Source: an uncultured Lachnospiraceae bacterium (GTDB lineage Bacteria > Bacillota > Clostridia > Lachnospirales > Lachnospiraceae). Taken from it: DNA of 5,710 bases. Position numbers and translations under genes: made by a program. The stretch lies in NCBI GenBank assembly GCA_945485625.1, contig CALYSH010000110.1:1-5710 (forward strand), given 5' to 3'. The notes below the pieces were generated by a model. That model was not told the origin of the DNA. It did not search any database and worked only from the letters and a program-made list of their open reading frames with translations. This document shows positions 1-5,710 of the stretch, piece after piece. The number at the start of each line of letters is the position of its first letter. Within the stretch, counting starts at the first letter, position 1.

Positions 1-912
1 GAAGAAGAAATAGAGGAACTGACCCTGGAAATCGCGAATACCAGAAGTGTTACACCTCAGATTAAGGAGGATGTAATCAATGAGTTCTATGAGGTATGTC
101 TGGCCCAGCAGTATATTGCGGAGGGTGGTATTGCCTATGCAAAGGAACTGTTGGAGAAAGCCTTGGGCGGAGAGAAGGCAATGGCTGTTATCGGAAAGCT
201 CACGTCCTCTCTTCAGGTGAAGCCTTTTGAATTTATTCGAAAGACGGATGCTTCCCAGCTGATAAACTTTATTCAGGATGAGCATCCGCAGACCATTGCG
301 CTGATTTTGTCCTATCTGTCTCCCAGTCAGGCAGCACTGATTATATCGGCGTTACCTCCGGACAGACAGGCGGATGTGGCGAAGCGTATTGCCGTGATGG
401 ACAGAACCAGCCCGGATGTAGTCAAGGAAGTAGAACGGATTCTGGAATCCAAGCTTGCAAGCCTGGTAAATCAGGATTACACCATTATCGGTGGCGTAGA
501 TGCTGTGGTAGAGATTTTGAACACGGTGGACCGCGGTACCGAGAAACATATCATGGAGACTCTGGAAATCGAAGAGCCGGAATTGGCGGACGAAATCCGG
601 AAGAAGATGTTTGTATTCGAAGATGTGCTGCTGCTTGACGACAGAGCAATCCAGCGTGTGCTTCGTGATGTAGATAATAACGATTTGGCAATTGCATTGA
701 AGGGCTCCAATGAACAGGTACAGAATGCAATCTTCAATAACCTGTCCAAACGTCTGGCTGTCATGATCAAAGAGGACATGGAATTCATGGGTCCTGTACG
801 TATGAAGGATGTGGAAGAGGCACAGCAGAAGATTGTTAACATTATCCGTAAGCTGGAGGACACCGGTGAAATCGTAATTTCCAGAGGCGGAGGTGACGAG
901 ATTATTGTCTAG
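1..912 (+). CDS. fliG: Flagellar motor switch protein FliG (5' partial)
   Basis: FliG forms the cytoplasmic rotor ring on the MS ring (FliF) and receives torque from the stator. The frame is open from base 1 to the TAG at 910-912, giving 303 residues. The family is usually about 335-340 long, so roughly the first 30-35 residues lie outside the window. The TTG at 151 is internal, because clear FliG sequence precedes it. The EHPQTIA signature of the middle domain is at window residues 94-100 (bases 280-300). The C-terminal domain starts near MFVFED (residues 203-208). The charged torque residues align with E. coli K264, R281, D288/D289 and R297: Lys at 700-702, Arg at 751-753, Glu-Asp at 772-777 and the GPVR Arg at 799-801. 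The first Asp is therefore Glu here, a conservative change. The C-terminus (ETGEIVIS-like, then GGGDEIIV) is intact. The 3' end overlaps fliH. Identification is very secure. Confidence 0.97.
   Translation, partial: EEEIEELTLEIANTRSVTPQIKEDVINEFYEVCLAQQYIAEGGIAYAKELLEKALGGEKAMAVIGKLTSSLQVKPFEFIRKTDASQLINFIQDEHPQTIALILSYLSPSQAALIISALPPDRQADVAKRIAVMDRTSPDVVKEVERILESKLASLVNQDYTIIGGVDAVVEILNTVDRGTEKHIMETLEIEEPELADEIRKKMFVFEDVLLLDDRAIQRVLRDVDNNDLAIALKGSNEQVQNAIFNNLSKRLAVMIKEDMEFMGPVRMKDVEEAQQKIVNIIRKLEDTGEIVISRGGGDEIIV
889..896 (+). promoter_or_regulatory. Ribosome binding site GGAGGTGA for fliH, inside the end of fliG
   Basis: GGAGGTGA is a perfect match to the 16S anti-Shine-Dalgarno and ends 8 bases before a TTG at 905. 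The in-frame GTG at 893 lies within this site and has no ribosome binding site of its own at a usable distance. This favours TTG 905 as the fliH start. Confidence 0.75.
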
Positions 913-1747
913 TAATCTTCTGAAACGACAGAATACCAATCTGCAGGAGACGCAGACCAGAGTGATTGACACCAACCAGCTGATTGCTGCACGAATCGAA
1001 GCACTGAGTGTAAAGATGTGTGAACCCGAAAATGAGGGCTTCCGTGAGGGAATCCGTGCGCAGGAAGTGGATGTGGAGGCTCTGCTTGCCGACACAGAGG
1101 ATTCCTCTGATAATGTGCTGAAGGCCTCTGCCATGGAGGAACTGACAGCCTCTGCCAATGAAGCCGCGCAGGCCATACTGGATGAGGCCTCCAGAGAGGC
1201 GGAGGAGATGCGGAACACGGCTGTCCTTCAGGCGCAGGAGGAAGCAGACCGTATTCGTGAACAGGCCAGAGAACAGGGCTACCGGGATGGAGCGGATCAG
1301 GCGAAGCGGGAGTATGAAGCGAAGCTTGGGGAATTGGAAAATCAAAGAATTCAGATGGAGCAGGAATATCAGGAGCTTTTGGATAATCTGGAGCCTCAGA
1401 TGGTGGAACATTTATCTGCCATATATGAGCATTTATTCCATGTGGAGCTGGGTGATTACAAGAAGATTCTGCTTTATCTTATTTCCGATACCATGCACAA
1501 GGCGGAGAATGGCCGTAATTTCATCATCCGTGTATCCGGAGCAGATTACGAAGCAGTGTCGGCACAAAAGGAGCAGCTGATGAAGGACGCGGTTTACTCC
1601 AACAGCACGGTGGAAATCATTGAGGATGTGCTGTTAAAAGAAAATGAATGCATGATTGAAACGGAAGGCGGAATTTATGACTGTGGGTTGGATACCCGGT
1701 TAAGCCTGCTTCGGAAGCGTCTGCGACTGCTATCCTTTCAAAAATAG
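905..1747 (+). CDS. fliH: Flagellar assembly protein FliH (export ATPase stator)
   Basis: FliH is the peripheral stalk of the flagellar type III export ATPase. It binds FliI, restrains its activity and docks it to FlhA/FliN. From TTG 905 the protein has 280 residues; a GTG at 893 would add four. The N-terminus (SSNLLKRQN) resembles the conserved FliH start of Clostridia. Residues about 60-165 are Ala/Glu/Gln/Arg-rich and should be coiled coil. They contain GYRDG at 125-129, a short version of the glycine-spaced helix typical of FliH. The last 26 residues (GGIYDCGLDTRL, then a basic Leu-rich tail) match the C-terminal FliI-binding/V-ATPase E-subunit-like domain. The gene overlaps the fliG stop by 8 bases and ends 9 bases before the chosen fliI start, consistent with coupled translation. 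FliH is poorly conserved, so the name rests on both position and these motifs. Confidence 0.92.
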   Translation: MSSNLLKRQNTNLQETQTRVIDTNQLIAARIEALSVKMCEPENEGFREGIRAQEVDVEALLADTEDSSDNVLKASAMEELTASANEAAQAILDEASREAEEMRNTAVLQAQEEADRIREQAREQGYRDGADQAKREYEAKLGELENQRIQMEQEYQELLDNLEPQMVEHLSAIYEHLFHVELGDYKKILLYLISDTMHKAENGRNFIIRVSGADYEAVSAQKEQLMKDAVYSNSTVEIIEDVLLKENECMIETEGGIYDCGLDTRLSLLRKRLRLLSFQK

Positions 1748-1752
1748 GTGAT
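1746..1752 (+). promoter_or_regulatory. Ribosome binding site AGGTGAT for fliI, overlapping the fliH stop
   Basis: AGGTGAT shares two bases with the fliH TAG stop (1745-1747) and sits 4 bases before TTG 1757. The in-frame GTG at 1748 is inside the site and is preceded by pyrimidine- and A-rich sequence without a purine-rich site. The likely fliI start is therefore TTG 1757. The 4-base spacing is short, which leaves some doubt. Confidence 0.6.
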
Positions 1753-1756
1753 ATGC

Positions 1757-3067
1757 TTGAGAACCATAGAGATCAATTATGAAAAATATCATAGCGTGGA
1801 AAAAATGACCTTCTTTCGCAGAATCGGTAAGGTTGTAAATGTTGTGGGACTGACCATTGAATCTGCGGGACCGGACGTGAAGCTGGGCGATATCTGCAGT
1901 ATTCTGCCCAAGGTGGATCATCCGGTGCCCATACCGGCGGAAGTCGTGGGCTTTCGGGACGGACGGGTGCTTCTGATGCCCTATGATGTGGTGGACGGCA
2001 TCGGGGCAGGCTCCATAGTGGAAAACCAGGGGCATCCCCTTCGGGTGGAGGTAAGTGAAAAGCTTCTGGGAAAAACCCTGAACGGGCTGGGAATACCCGT
2101 GGATCAGACTGAAATTGATGGGCAGATGTATCCGGTTGAGGCGGCACCTCCCGACCCTATGAGCAGGGAGATTATTGATGAGGTACTGCCCTTGGGTGTG
2201 AAGGCGGTGGATGGCCTGATTACGGTAGGAAAAGGACAGAGAATCGGTGTTTTTGCCGGATCCGGTGTAGGAAAGTCCACATTGATGGGAATGTTTGCCA
2301 GAAATACAAAGGCTGATATCAATGTGATTGCTCTGATTGGAGAGCGTGGACGAGAGGTCCGCGAGTTTATAGAGCGGGACCTGGGAGAAGAGGGAATGCG
2401 TCGTTCCGTTTTGGTAGTAGCAACCTCTGACCGACCGGCACTGGAGCGAAATAAGGCTGCAAAAACGGCCACAGCCATTGCAGAGTATTTCAGGGATCAG
2501 GGCAGGGATGTCCTGCTTATGATGGATTCCCTGACCCGTTTCTCCATGGCCCAGAGGGAAATCGGACTTGCCGGTGGGGAGCCGCCGGTTACCAGAGGAT
2601 ATCCCCCCAGTGTGTATTCGGAGATGCCGAAGCTTTTGGAGCGTGCGGGCAGAAGCGATAAGGGCTCCATCACCGGACTGTATACCGTGCTGGTAGATGG
2701 TGACGATTTCAACGAACCCATTTCCGATACGGCCAGAAGTATTCTGGATGGACATATTGTGCTGAGCCGTAAGCTGGCTCATCGAAATCATTATCCTGCA
2801 GTGGATGTTCTTCAGAGTATTTCCCGATGTATGAGCCAGATTTCCAAAAAGGAACATAAGGCAGCGGCAGGGAAGCTTAGAAATGTACTTGCTACCTACA
2901 ATGAGGCAGAGGATTTGATTAATATCGGCGCATACAAGAGTGGAAGCAATCCGTCCATCGATTATGCGATTTCCAAAATCCATGCGGTGAATGACTTCCT
3001 GACCCAGGATGTGGAAGAAAAGGTATCCTTTGAAGAAACCATTGAAATGCTGGAAGCACTTTTTTAG
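1757..3067 (+). CDS. fliI: Flagellum-specific ATP synthase-like export ATPase FliI
   Basis: FliI is the hexameric ATPase of the flagellar export apparatus, homologous to the F1 beta subunit. It couples ATP hydrolysis to substrate unfolding and delivery at the export gate. From TTG 1757 it has 436 residues, the normal family length; GTG 1748 would add three. Visible motifs, numbered from TTG, are Walker A GSGVGKST at 168-175 (bases 2258-2281, Lys 173), LIGERGREVREF around Glu 196 holding the conserved ATPase glutamate, and Walker B LLMMD ending at Asp 257 followed by SLTRFSMAQREI. The PPSVYSEMPKLLERAGR segment is the usual one of FliI/YscN-type ATPases. An N-terminal beta-barrel domain (about 1-90) and a C-terminal helical domain are both present. 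All key residues appear intact. It sits between its stator fliH and stalk fliJ, the standard order. Confidence 0.97.
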   Translation: MRTIEINYEKYHSVEKMTFFRRIGKVVNVVGLTIESAGPDVKLGDICSILPKVDHPVPIPAEVVGFRDGRVLLMPYDVVDGIGAGSIVENQGHPLRVEVSEKLLGKTLNGLGIPVDQTEIDGQMYPVEAAPPDPMSREIIDEVLPLGVKAVDGLITVGKGQRIGVFAGSGVGKSTLMGMFARNTKADINVIALIGERGREVREFIERDLGEEGMRRSVLVVATSDRPALERNKAAKTATAIAEYFRDQGRDVLLMMDSLTRFSMAQREIGLAGGEPPVTRGYPPSVYSEMPKLLERAGRSDKGSITGLYTVLVDGDDFNEPISDTARSILDGHIVLSRKLAHRNHYPAVDVLQSISRCMSQISKKEHKAAAGKLRNVLATYNEAEDLINIGAYKSGSNPSIDYAISKIHAVNDFLTQDVEEKVSFEETIEMLEALF

Positions 3068-3070
3068 GAG
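3066..3070 (+). promoter_or_regulatory. Ribosome binding site AGGAG for fliJ
   Basis: AGGAG overlaps the fliI stop (TAG 3065-3067) and lies 12 bases before the fliJ ATG at 3083. The spacing is somewhat long. No closer purine-rich site and no alternative in-frame start are visible, so the ATG stands. Confidence 0.6.
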
Positions 3071-3082
3071 TAGATTTAAGCT

Positions 3083-3529
3083 ATGGCCAAGTTTCAGTAC
3101 TCATTACAGAGTATTCTGGAGATAAAAACAAAGCTGGAGACCCGTGCAAAACAGGAGTTTGCCAAGGCCCAGGGACTGCTTGCGGAGGAAGAACAAAAGC
3201 TGAAGGAGCTGGAAAAACGCAGGCAGATGTATGAGGAGAAAACCAGATCCCTGTTACAGGGTGTATTGAATGTAAGGGAGATTGAGGAGAATAAAACCGC
3301 TATTCTGGTAGTGGAAGGGTATATTGCGGAACAGACTGTCCGTGTGGAACATGCAAGGGAACAGGTGGAGCGTGCCAGGGAGGAAATGACAAGGGCAATG
3401 CGGGAGCGCAAGACCCATGAAACCCTGAGAGATCAGGAATTTGAGGAGTTTTTACAGGAAGAGAATAAATCAGAAGGAAAAGCCGTGGATGAGCTGGTAA
3501 GCTATACCTACGGACAAAAAGGCAGGTGA
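3083..3529 (+). CDS. fliJ: Flagellar export protein FliJ
   Basis: FliJ is the small coiled-coil stalk that inserts into the FliI hexamer ring. It links the ring to FlhA and also helps recycle export chaperones, much as the gamma subunit does in F1. The 148-residue product matches the family length. The N-terminus MAKFQYSLQSILEIK is characteristic of FliJ. Residues 15-130 are almost entirely Glu/Lys/Arg/Gln heptad-like sequence without proline, as expected for a long antiparallel coiled coil. The C-terminal KAVDELVSYTYG corresponds to the conserved end of the family. It begins 15 bases after fliI. Its TGA (3527-3529) is embedded in the ribosome binding site of the next gene, so the two are probably translationally coupled. 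Confidence 0.93.
   Translation: MAKFQYSLQSILEIKTKLETRAKQEFAKAQGLLAEEEQKLKELEKRRQMYEEKTRSLLQGVLNVREIEENKTAILVVEGYIAEQTVRVEHAREQVERAREEMTRAMRERKTHETLRDQEFEEFLQEENKSEGKAVDELVSYTYGQKGR
3524..3529 (+). promoter_or_regulatory. Ribosome binding site AGGTGA for the MotE-like gene, containing the fliJ stop
   Basis: AGGTGA includes the fliJ TGA stop and ends 5 bases before GTG 3535. An in-frame GTG at 3526 is part of the site. It could start translation only from a weak AAGG three bases upstream, so GTG 3535 (protein start MAKEKE) is preferred. Confidence 0.6.
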
Positions 3530-3534
3530 GCAAC

Positions 3535-4416
3535 GTGGCAAAGGAAAAGGAAGCTTCAACCGGGAATGTGGAGGAAGAAAAGCGTAAAATCATAGAGGAA
3601 AAAAAGAACCTGAAGCGGGAGCAGAGGGAACAGAAGCGTCAGGCCAGGAAGAGAGCGAAGGAGCTTGCAAAAAAAGAGGATGAGCTTTCCGAGGATGAGG
3701 AAAGCAACGGTCTGGTAACCTTTGGAGCTACGTTGTTGATTGTCGTCCTCTGGCTGGCAGTGATTTGTGTGATAATTAAGCTGGATGTAGGTGGGTTTGG
3801 AAGTACGGTACTTACCCCGCTGTTAAAGGATGTCCCGGTTATCAACCGGATATTACCGGGATTTTCCATGACGGAGACCAACCGCCCGGAGGACTACGGC
3901 GGATATACCAATTTAAAGGATGCGGTTGCCCAAATCAAAGCACTGGAGCTGGAGCTGGAAAGACTTCAGTTAAGCAATTCTGCCAAGGATGAGGAATTGA
4001 ATTCCCTGAAGGCGGAGGTTGTAAGACTTCGTGAATTCGAAGAGAAGCAGATGGATTTCCAACGTATCCGCACCGAGTTTTTTGAGGATGTAGTCTACGC
4101 GGATAAGGGACCGGGAGCGGAGGAATACCGGAAGTATTATGAGGCCATGGACCCAAATACGGCGGAATATATTTACAAGCAGGTAATTACTCAGCTGCAG
4201 GAGACGAAGGAGATTCAGGAGTATGCTTCCACCTATTCCCAGATGAAACCGAAGCAGGCAGCGGGTATTTTTGAAAAGATGACAGGTGATAGTGATTTGC
4301 GTCTGGTGGCTCGAATTCTGAACGCCATGAATGCAGAGAGCAGGGGAGCCATTCTGGGGGTCATGGATCCGGAAATCGCCGCCAGACTCACAAAAATTAT
4401 GGACCCTGAGTCTTAA
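3535..4416 (+). CDS. MotE/YlxF-like flagellar membrane protein with MgtE_N-type repeats
   Basis: This 293-residue protein (296 from GTG 3526) has four parts. First is a very basic, charged cytoplasmic region of about 60 residues, probably helical. A single membrane helix follows at about 60-82 (LVTFGATLLIVVLWLAVICVIIKL). A coiled coil covers about 128-180, with an LELELERL core. Last is a helical domain with repeated M-x-P-x-x-A-A units at 237-289, the pattern of the MgtE intracellular N domain. With Lys/Arg-rich sequence before the helix, the coiled coil and repeats should face outward. The same architecture and place between fliJ and fliK occur in B. subtilis YlxF; relatives are MotE of alphaproteobacteria, linked to the motility protein MotC, and Borrelia FlbB, a collar protein needed for stator assembly. 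A role in building or stabilising the stator/motor envelope structure is inferred. Its magnesium-transporter likeness is limited to the repeat domain; no transport pore is present. Confidence 0.8.
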   Translation: MAKEKEASTGNVEEEKRKIIEEKKNLKREQREQKRQARKRAKELAKKEDELSEDEESNGLVTFGATLLIVVLWLAVICVIIKLDVGGFGSTVLTPLLKDVPVINRILPGFSMTETNRPEDYGGYTNLKDAVAQIKALELELERLQLSNSAKDEELNSLKAEVVRLREFEEKQMDFQRIRTEFFEDVVYADKGPGAEEYRKYYEAMDPNTAEYIYKQVITQLQETKEIQEYASTYSQMKPKQAAGIFEKMTGDSDLRLVARILNAMNAESRGAILGVMDPEIAARLTKIMDPES

Positions 4417-4440
4417 GAAAGGAAGGCTTGAGACCGATAA
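4414..4440 (+). promoter_or_regulatory. Candidate sigma-28 (SigD)-type flagellar promoter before fliK
   Basis: TAAGAAAG (4414-4421), 11 bases, then ACCGATAA (4433-4440) resembles the sigma-28 consensus TAAAGTTT-N11-GCCGATAA. Seven of eight bases match in the -10 element, and three of four in the TAAA core of the -35 element. In B. subtilis SigD terms it is TAAG-N15-CCGATAA, also the right spacing. The -35 element overlaps the stop codon of the MotE-like gene. Transcription would start near 4447, about 37 bases before fliK. The call is by eye and unproven. Confidence 0.45.
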
Positions 4441-4487
4441 AATATCTGAGGGTAACTCAAATATTTCAGAAAGGAGGAGAGCCATGA
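4428..4487 (+). CDS. Possible 19-residue leader ORF overlapping the fliK start
   Basis: A TTG at 4428 opens a frame encoding MRPIKYLRVTQIFQKGGEP and ends at TGA 4485-4487, which overlaps the fliK ATG as ATGA. Purine-rich AAAGGA (4418-4423) lies 4 bases upstream and could serve as a ribosome binding site, and TTG starts seem to be used elsewhere in this operon. The fliK ribosome binding site and the hairpin at 4440-4466 lie inside this frame. Translation would melt the hairpin and deliver ribosomes to the fliK start. If the promoter candidate here is active, its transcript would begin inside this ORF and would not carry the TTG. The peptide has no recognisable family and chance is a real alternative. 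Confidence 0.2.
   Translation: MRPIKYLRVTQIFQKGGEP
4440..4466 (+). other. Hairpin between the MotE-like gene and fliK
   Basis: AAATATCTGAG (4440-4450) and CTCAAATATTT (4456-4466) can pair at 10 of 11 positions around a GGTAA loop; the single mismatch is C4446 opposite A4460. No run of T follows, so it is not a normal intrinsic terminator. It ends 3 bases before the fliK ribosome binding site. It could affect RNA processing or fliK translation, or just be a chance AT-rich dyad. Confidence 0.5.
4470..4477 (+). promoter_or_regulatory. Strong ribosome binding site AAAGGAGG for fliK
   Basis: AAAGGAGG lies 6 bases before ATG 4484, near-ideal strength and spacing. It fixes the fliK start without ambiguity. 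Confidence 0.85.
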
Positions 4488-5710
4488 CAAAGACATCAGT
4501 ACAGGAAGTAAGCGCAGGAGCACAGTTCTTTCAGAACATGAAGGGAAACGGGGCACAGAAGATATCCAACAGCGGGGATGTGTTTCAGGATGTTTTGAAT
4601 CGGGAAGCGGGACAGAATGCAGAAAAGCCTGAAAGGGATGAGCGGGTTGCCCAGCCCACAAAGGCGGACAAATCCAGAGAGCTTCCGAACAAGCAGAATT
4701 TCCGGGCCGACCGTGTGAAATCCAAAGCTGTGGAAGCAGATGGGCAACAGGTGCCGGAAACAGAAGATGCAGACGCGGAGGAATTGGTGGCTGTAGCGGT
4801 AAATCAGATTTTCCAAATGATTACAGAGGTCTTTCATGTGGATGCGAAGGAATTGCAGGACATGATGGACGAACTGGGATTGGAACTGCCGGATTTACTG
4901 AATGCGGAGAAACTTGGCGCATTGCTGTTGCAGACAGCCGGGAAAACGGACTCCTTTGCGCTGGTAACCAATGAGGAATTATATTCCGGATTCCGTCAGG
5001 TGATGGACCTTCGGGAAAATCTGGAAGCCGGGCTTCCTGAAAACATTGCAGTGGATGCGGACGAATTGCCGGAAGCTTCGAGTCCGATGGATTTCCCCAT
5101 GGAAGCGAAGGAAACAGCGGATGACACGGATAACAACCTGCAGAATGGTTTGACACAAAAGGATATGCCGCAGACCGTGAAGGAAGACAAACAGGCGGAA
5201 GAACCGCAGCAGAACCATTCAACAGCAGCTGCAGATCATACCGTTTCCGTAGTAGTGGAAAATACTGAAAATTCAGAAGCCGCTTCCCGGTCTTCGCAGA
5301 CTTCGGAAGTGACGATGGGATATGACACGGATACTCAGAATATCATGCGACAGATTCTGGATTACATGAAAATATCCCTCAAACCGGAAGAAAATCATCT
5401 GGTGATGCAGTTACATCCCGCAAGCCTGGGAAGTCTCCAGGTTCAGCTGGCAAGTAAGGGTGGAATGGTGACTGCACAGTTTATTGCAGAAAACGAATTG
5501 GTGAAGGCGGCTATTGAAAGCCAGATGACAGCTCTGAAGGAACAGTTTGAACAACAGGGCGTCCGGGTGGAAGCCATTGAAGTCAGTGTGCAGACTCATT
5601 TGTCCGATCGAAATATGGGTCAGGACAGAGAGCAGGCAGGACAGTCCCAGGAACGTCGGGAAAAAACCAGAAGGATTCGGACAGACGCAGTGATTTCCGG
5701 GGACGGCACA
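4484..5710 (+). CDS. fliK: Flagellar hook-length control protein FliK (3' partial)
   Basis: FliK is exported during hook assembly. It measures hook length with its long N-terminal part, and its C-terminal domain acts on FlhB to switch export from hook to filament substrates. The frame is open from ATG 4484 through the last base, 409 codons. Residues 1-97 are polar and look disordered. Residues about 99-180 are helix-rich (ELVAVAVNQIFQMITEVF onward) and may be a folded N-terminal module. Residues about 185-280 are an acidic, Gln/Ser/Thr-rich linker. The Flg_hook domain lies at about 288-370: LKPEENHLVMQLHPASLG, with Pro 312 and Leu 315, then VQLASKGGMVTAQF and a helix ending QGVRVEAIEVSV. A basic, Gln/Arg-rich tail then runs off the window. 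No cysteine is visible, which fits an exported protein. The gene start is well supported; the true end is unseen. Confidence 0.93.
   Translation, partial: MTKTSVQEVSAGAQFFQNMKGNGAQKISNSGDVFQDVLNREAGQNAEKPERDERVAQPTKADKSRELPNKQNFRADRVKSKAVEADGQQVPETEDADAEELVAVAVNQIFQMITEVFHVDAKELQDMMDELGLELPDLLNAEKLGALLLQTAGKTDSFALVTNEELYSGFRQVMDLRENLEAGLPENIAVDADELPEASSPMDFPMEAKETADDTDNNLQNGLTQKDMPQTVKEDKQAEEPQQNHSTAAADHTVSVVVENTENSEAASRSSQTSEVTMGYDTDTQNIMRQILDYMKISLKPEENHLVMQLHPASLGSLQVQLASKGGMVTAQFIAENELVKAAIESQMTALKEQFEQQGVRVEAIEVSVQTHLSDRNMGQDREQAGQSQERREKTRRIRTDAVISGDGT

Noticed and set aside
151..153. TTG as the start of fliG
   Set aside because: The frame stays open back to base 1 and the upstream residues read as FliG N-terminal domain, so this is an internal leucine codon.
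352..1218. Long open frame on the minus strand across fliG and fliH
   Set aside because: It spans the junction of two real genes. The product is Ser/Ala-rich at one end and His/Phe-rich at the other, which simply mirrors the two opposite coding frames.
2708..2736. Additional TTTCCGATA motif within fliI as a sigma-28 -10 element
   Set aside because: It encodes the conserved ISDTARS segment of FliI, and no TAAA-like element was seen at the required distance upstream.
1730..2983. Long open frame on the minus strand across fliI
   Set aside because: It lies opposite a certain fliI gene. The product is rich in His, Cys, Ser and Gln without domain-like order, as expected from the reverse of a biased coding frame. 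No independent context supports it.
4440..4466. Hairpin as a Rho-independent terminator of the upstream operon
   Set aside because: The stem is AT-rich and is followed by CAGAAAGGAGG rather than a T tract, and fliK continues on the same strand.
1..5710. Mobile element, CRISPR array, tRNA/rRNA or a novel defence-type system
   Set aside because: Coding is nearly continuous, and every full-length frame fits a flagellar gene in normal order. No terminal repeats, regularly spaced repeats or structural-RNA patterns were seen.

Overview
The window is a compact block of flagellar basal-body and export genes, all on the + strand. It runs fliG (5' end missing), fliH, fliI, fliJ, a MotE/YlxF-like membrane protein gene, then fliK (3' end missing). 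This order matches the fla/che-type flagellar operons of Bacillota. The sequence style suggests a motile, low-to-mid GC Clostridia member, probably Lachnospiraceae (Roseburia/Butyrivibrio-like): a MgtE_N-type gene between fliJ and fliK, strong AGGAGG/AGGTGA ribosome binding sites, TTG/GTG starts, and many acidic and Lys-rich proteins. The family assignment is inference from gene order and protein style.

Layout: 1-912 encodes the rotor/switch protein FliG, lacking roughly its first 30-35 residues. 905-1747 is FliH, the stator of the export ATPase. 1757-3067 is FliI, the ATPase. 3083-3529 is FliJ, the central coiled-coil stalk. 3535-4416 is a single-pass membrane protein with a coiled coil and a C-terminal MgtE_N/MotE-like repeat domain. 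A 67-base gap (4417-4483) follows, the only real intergenic space. 4484-5710 is the first 409 codons of FliK, the hook-length ruler and export-specificity switch. The other genes overlap or are separated by at most 15 bases, so they are probably co-transcribed and translationally coupled.

Together they build the switch (FliG), power and regulate flagellar type III export (FliH-FliI-FliJ, a relative of rotary ATPases), and set hook length (FliK). The MotE-like protein probably acts in the membrane around the motor or stator.

The most interesting part is the motE-like/fliK junction. It holds a sigma-28 (SigD)-type promoter candidate, a near-perfect hairpin, and a possible 19-codon leader ORF whose stop overlaps the fliK start as ATGA. 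A second pattern is that three successive genes appear to start at TTG or GTG just after an AGGTGA ribosome binding site that itself contains an in-frame GTG, so automatic gene calls would probably be three or four codons too long. No mobile element, tRNA, rRNA, CRISPR array or new gene system was seen.
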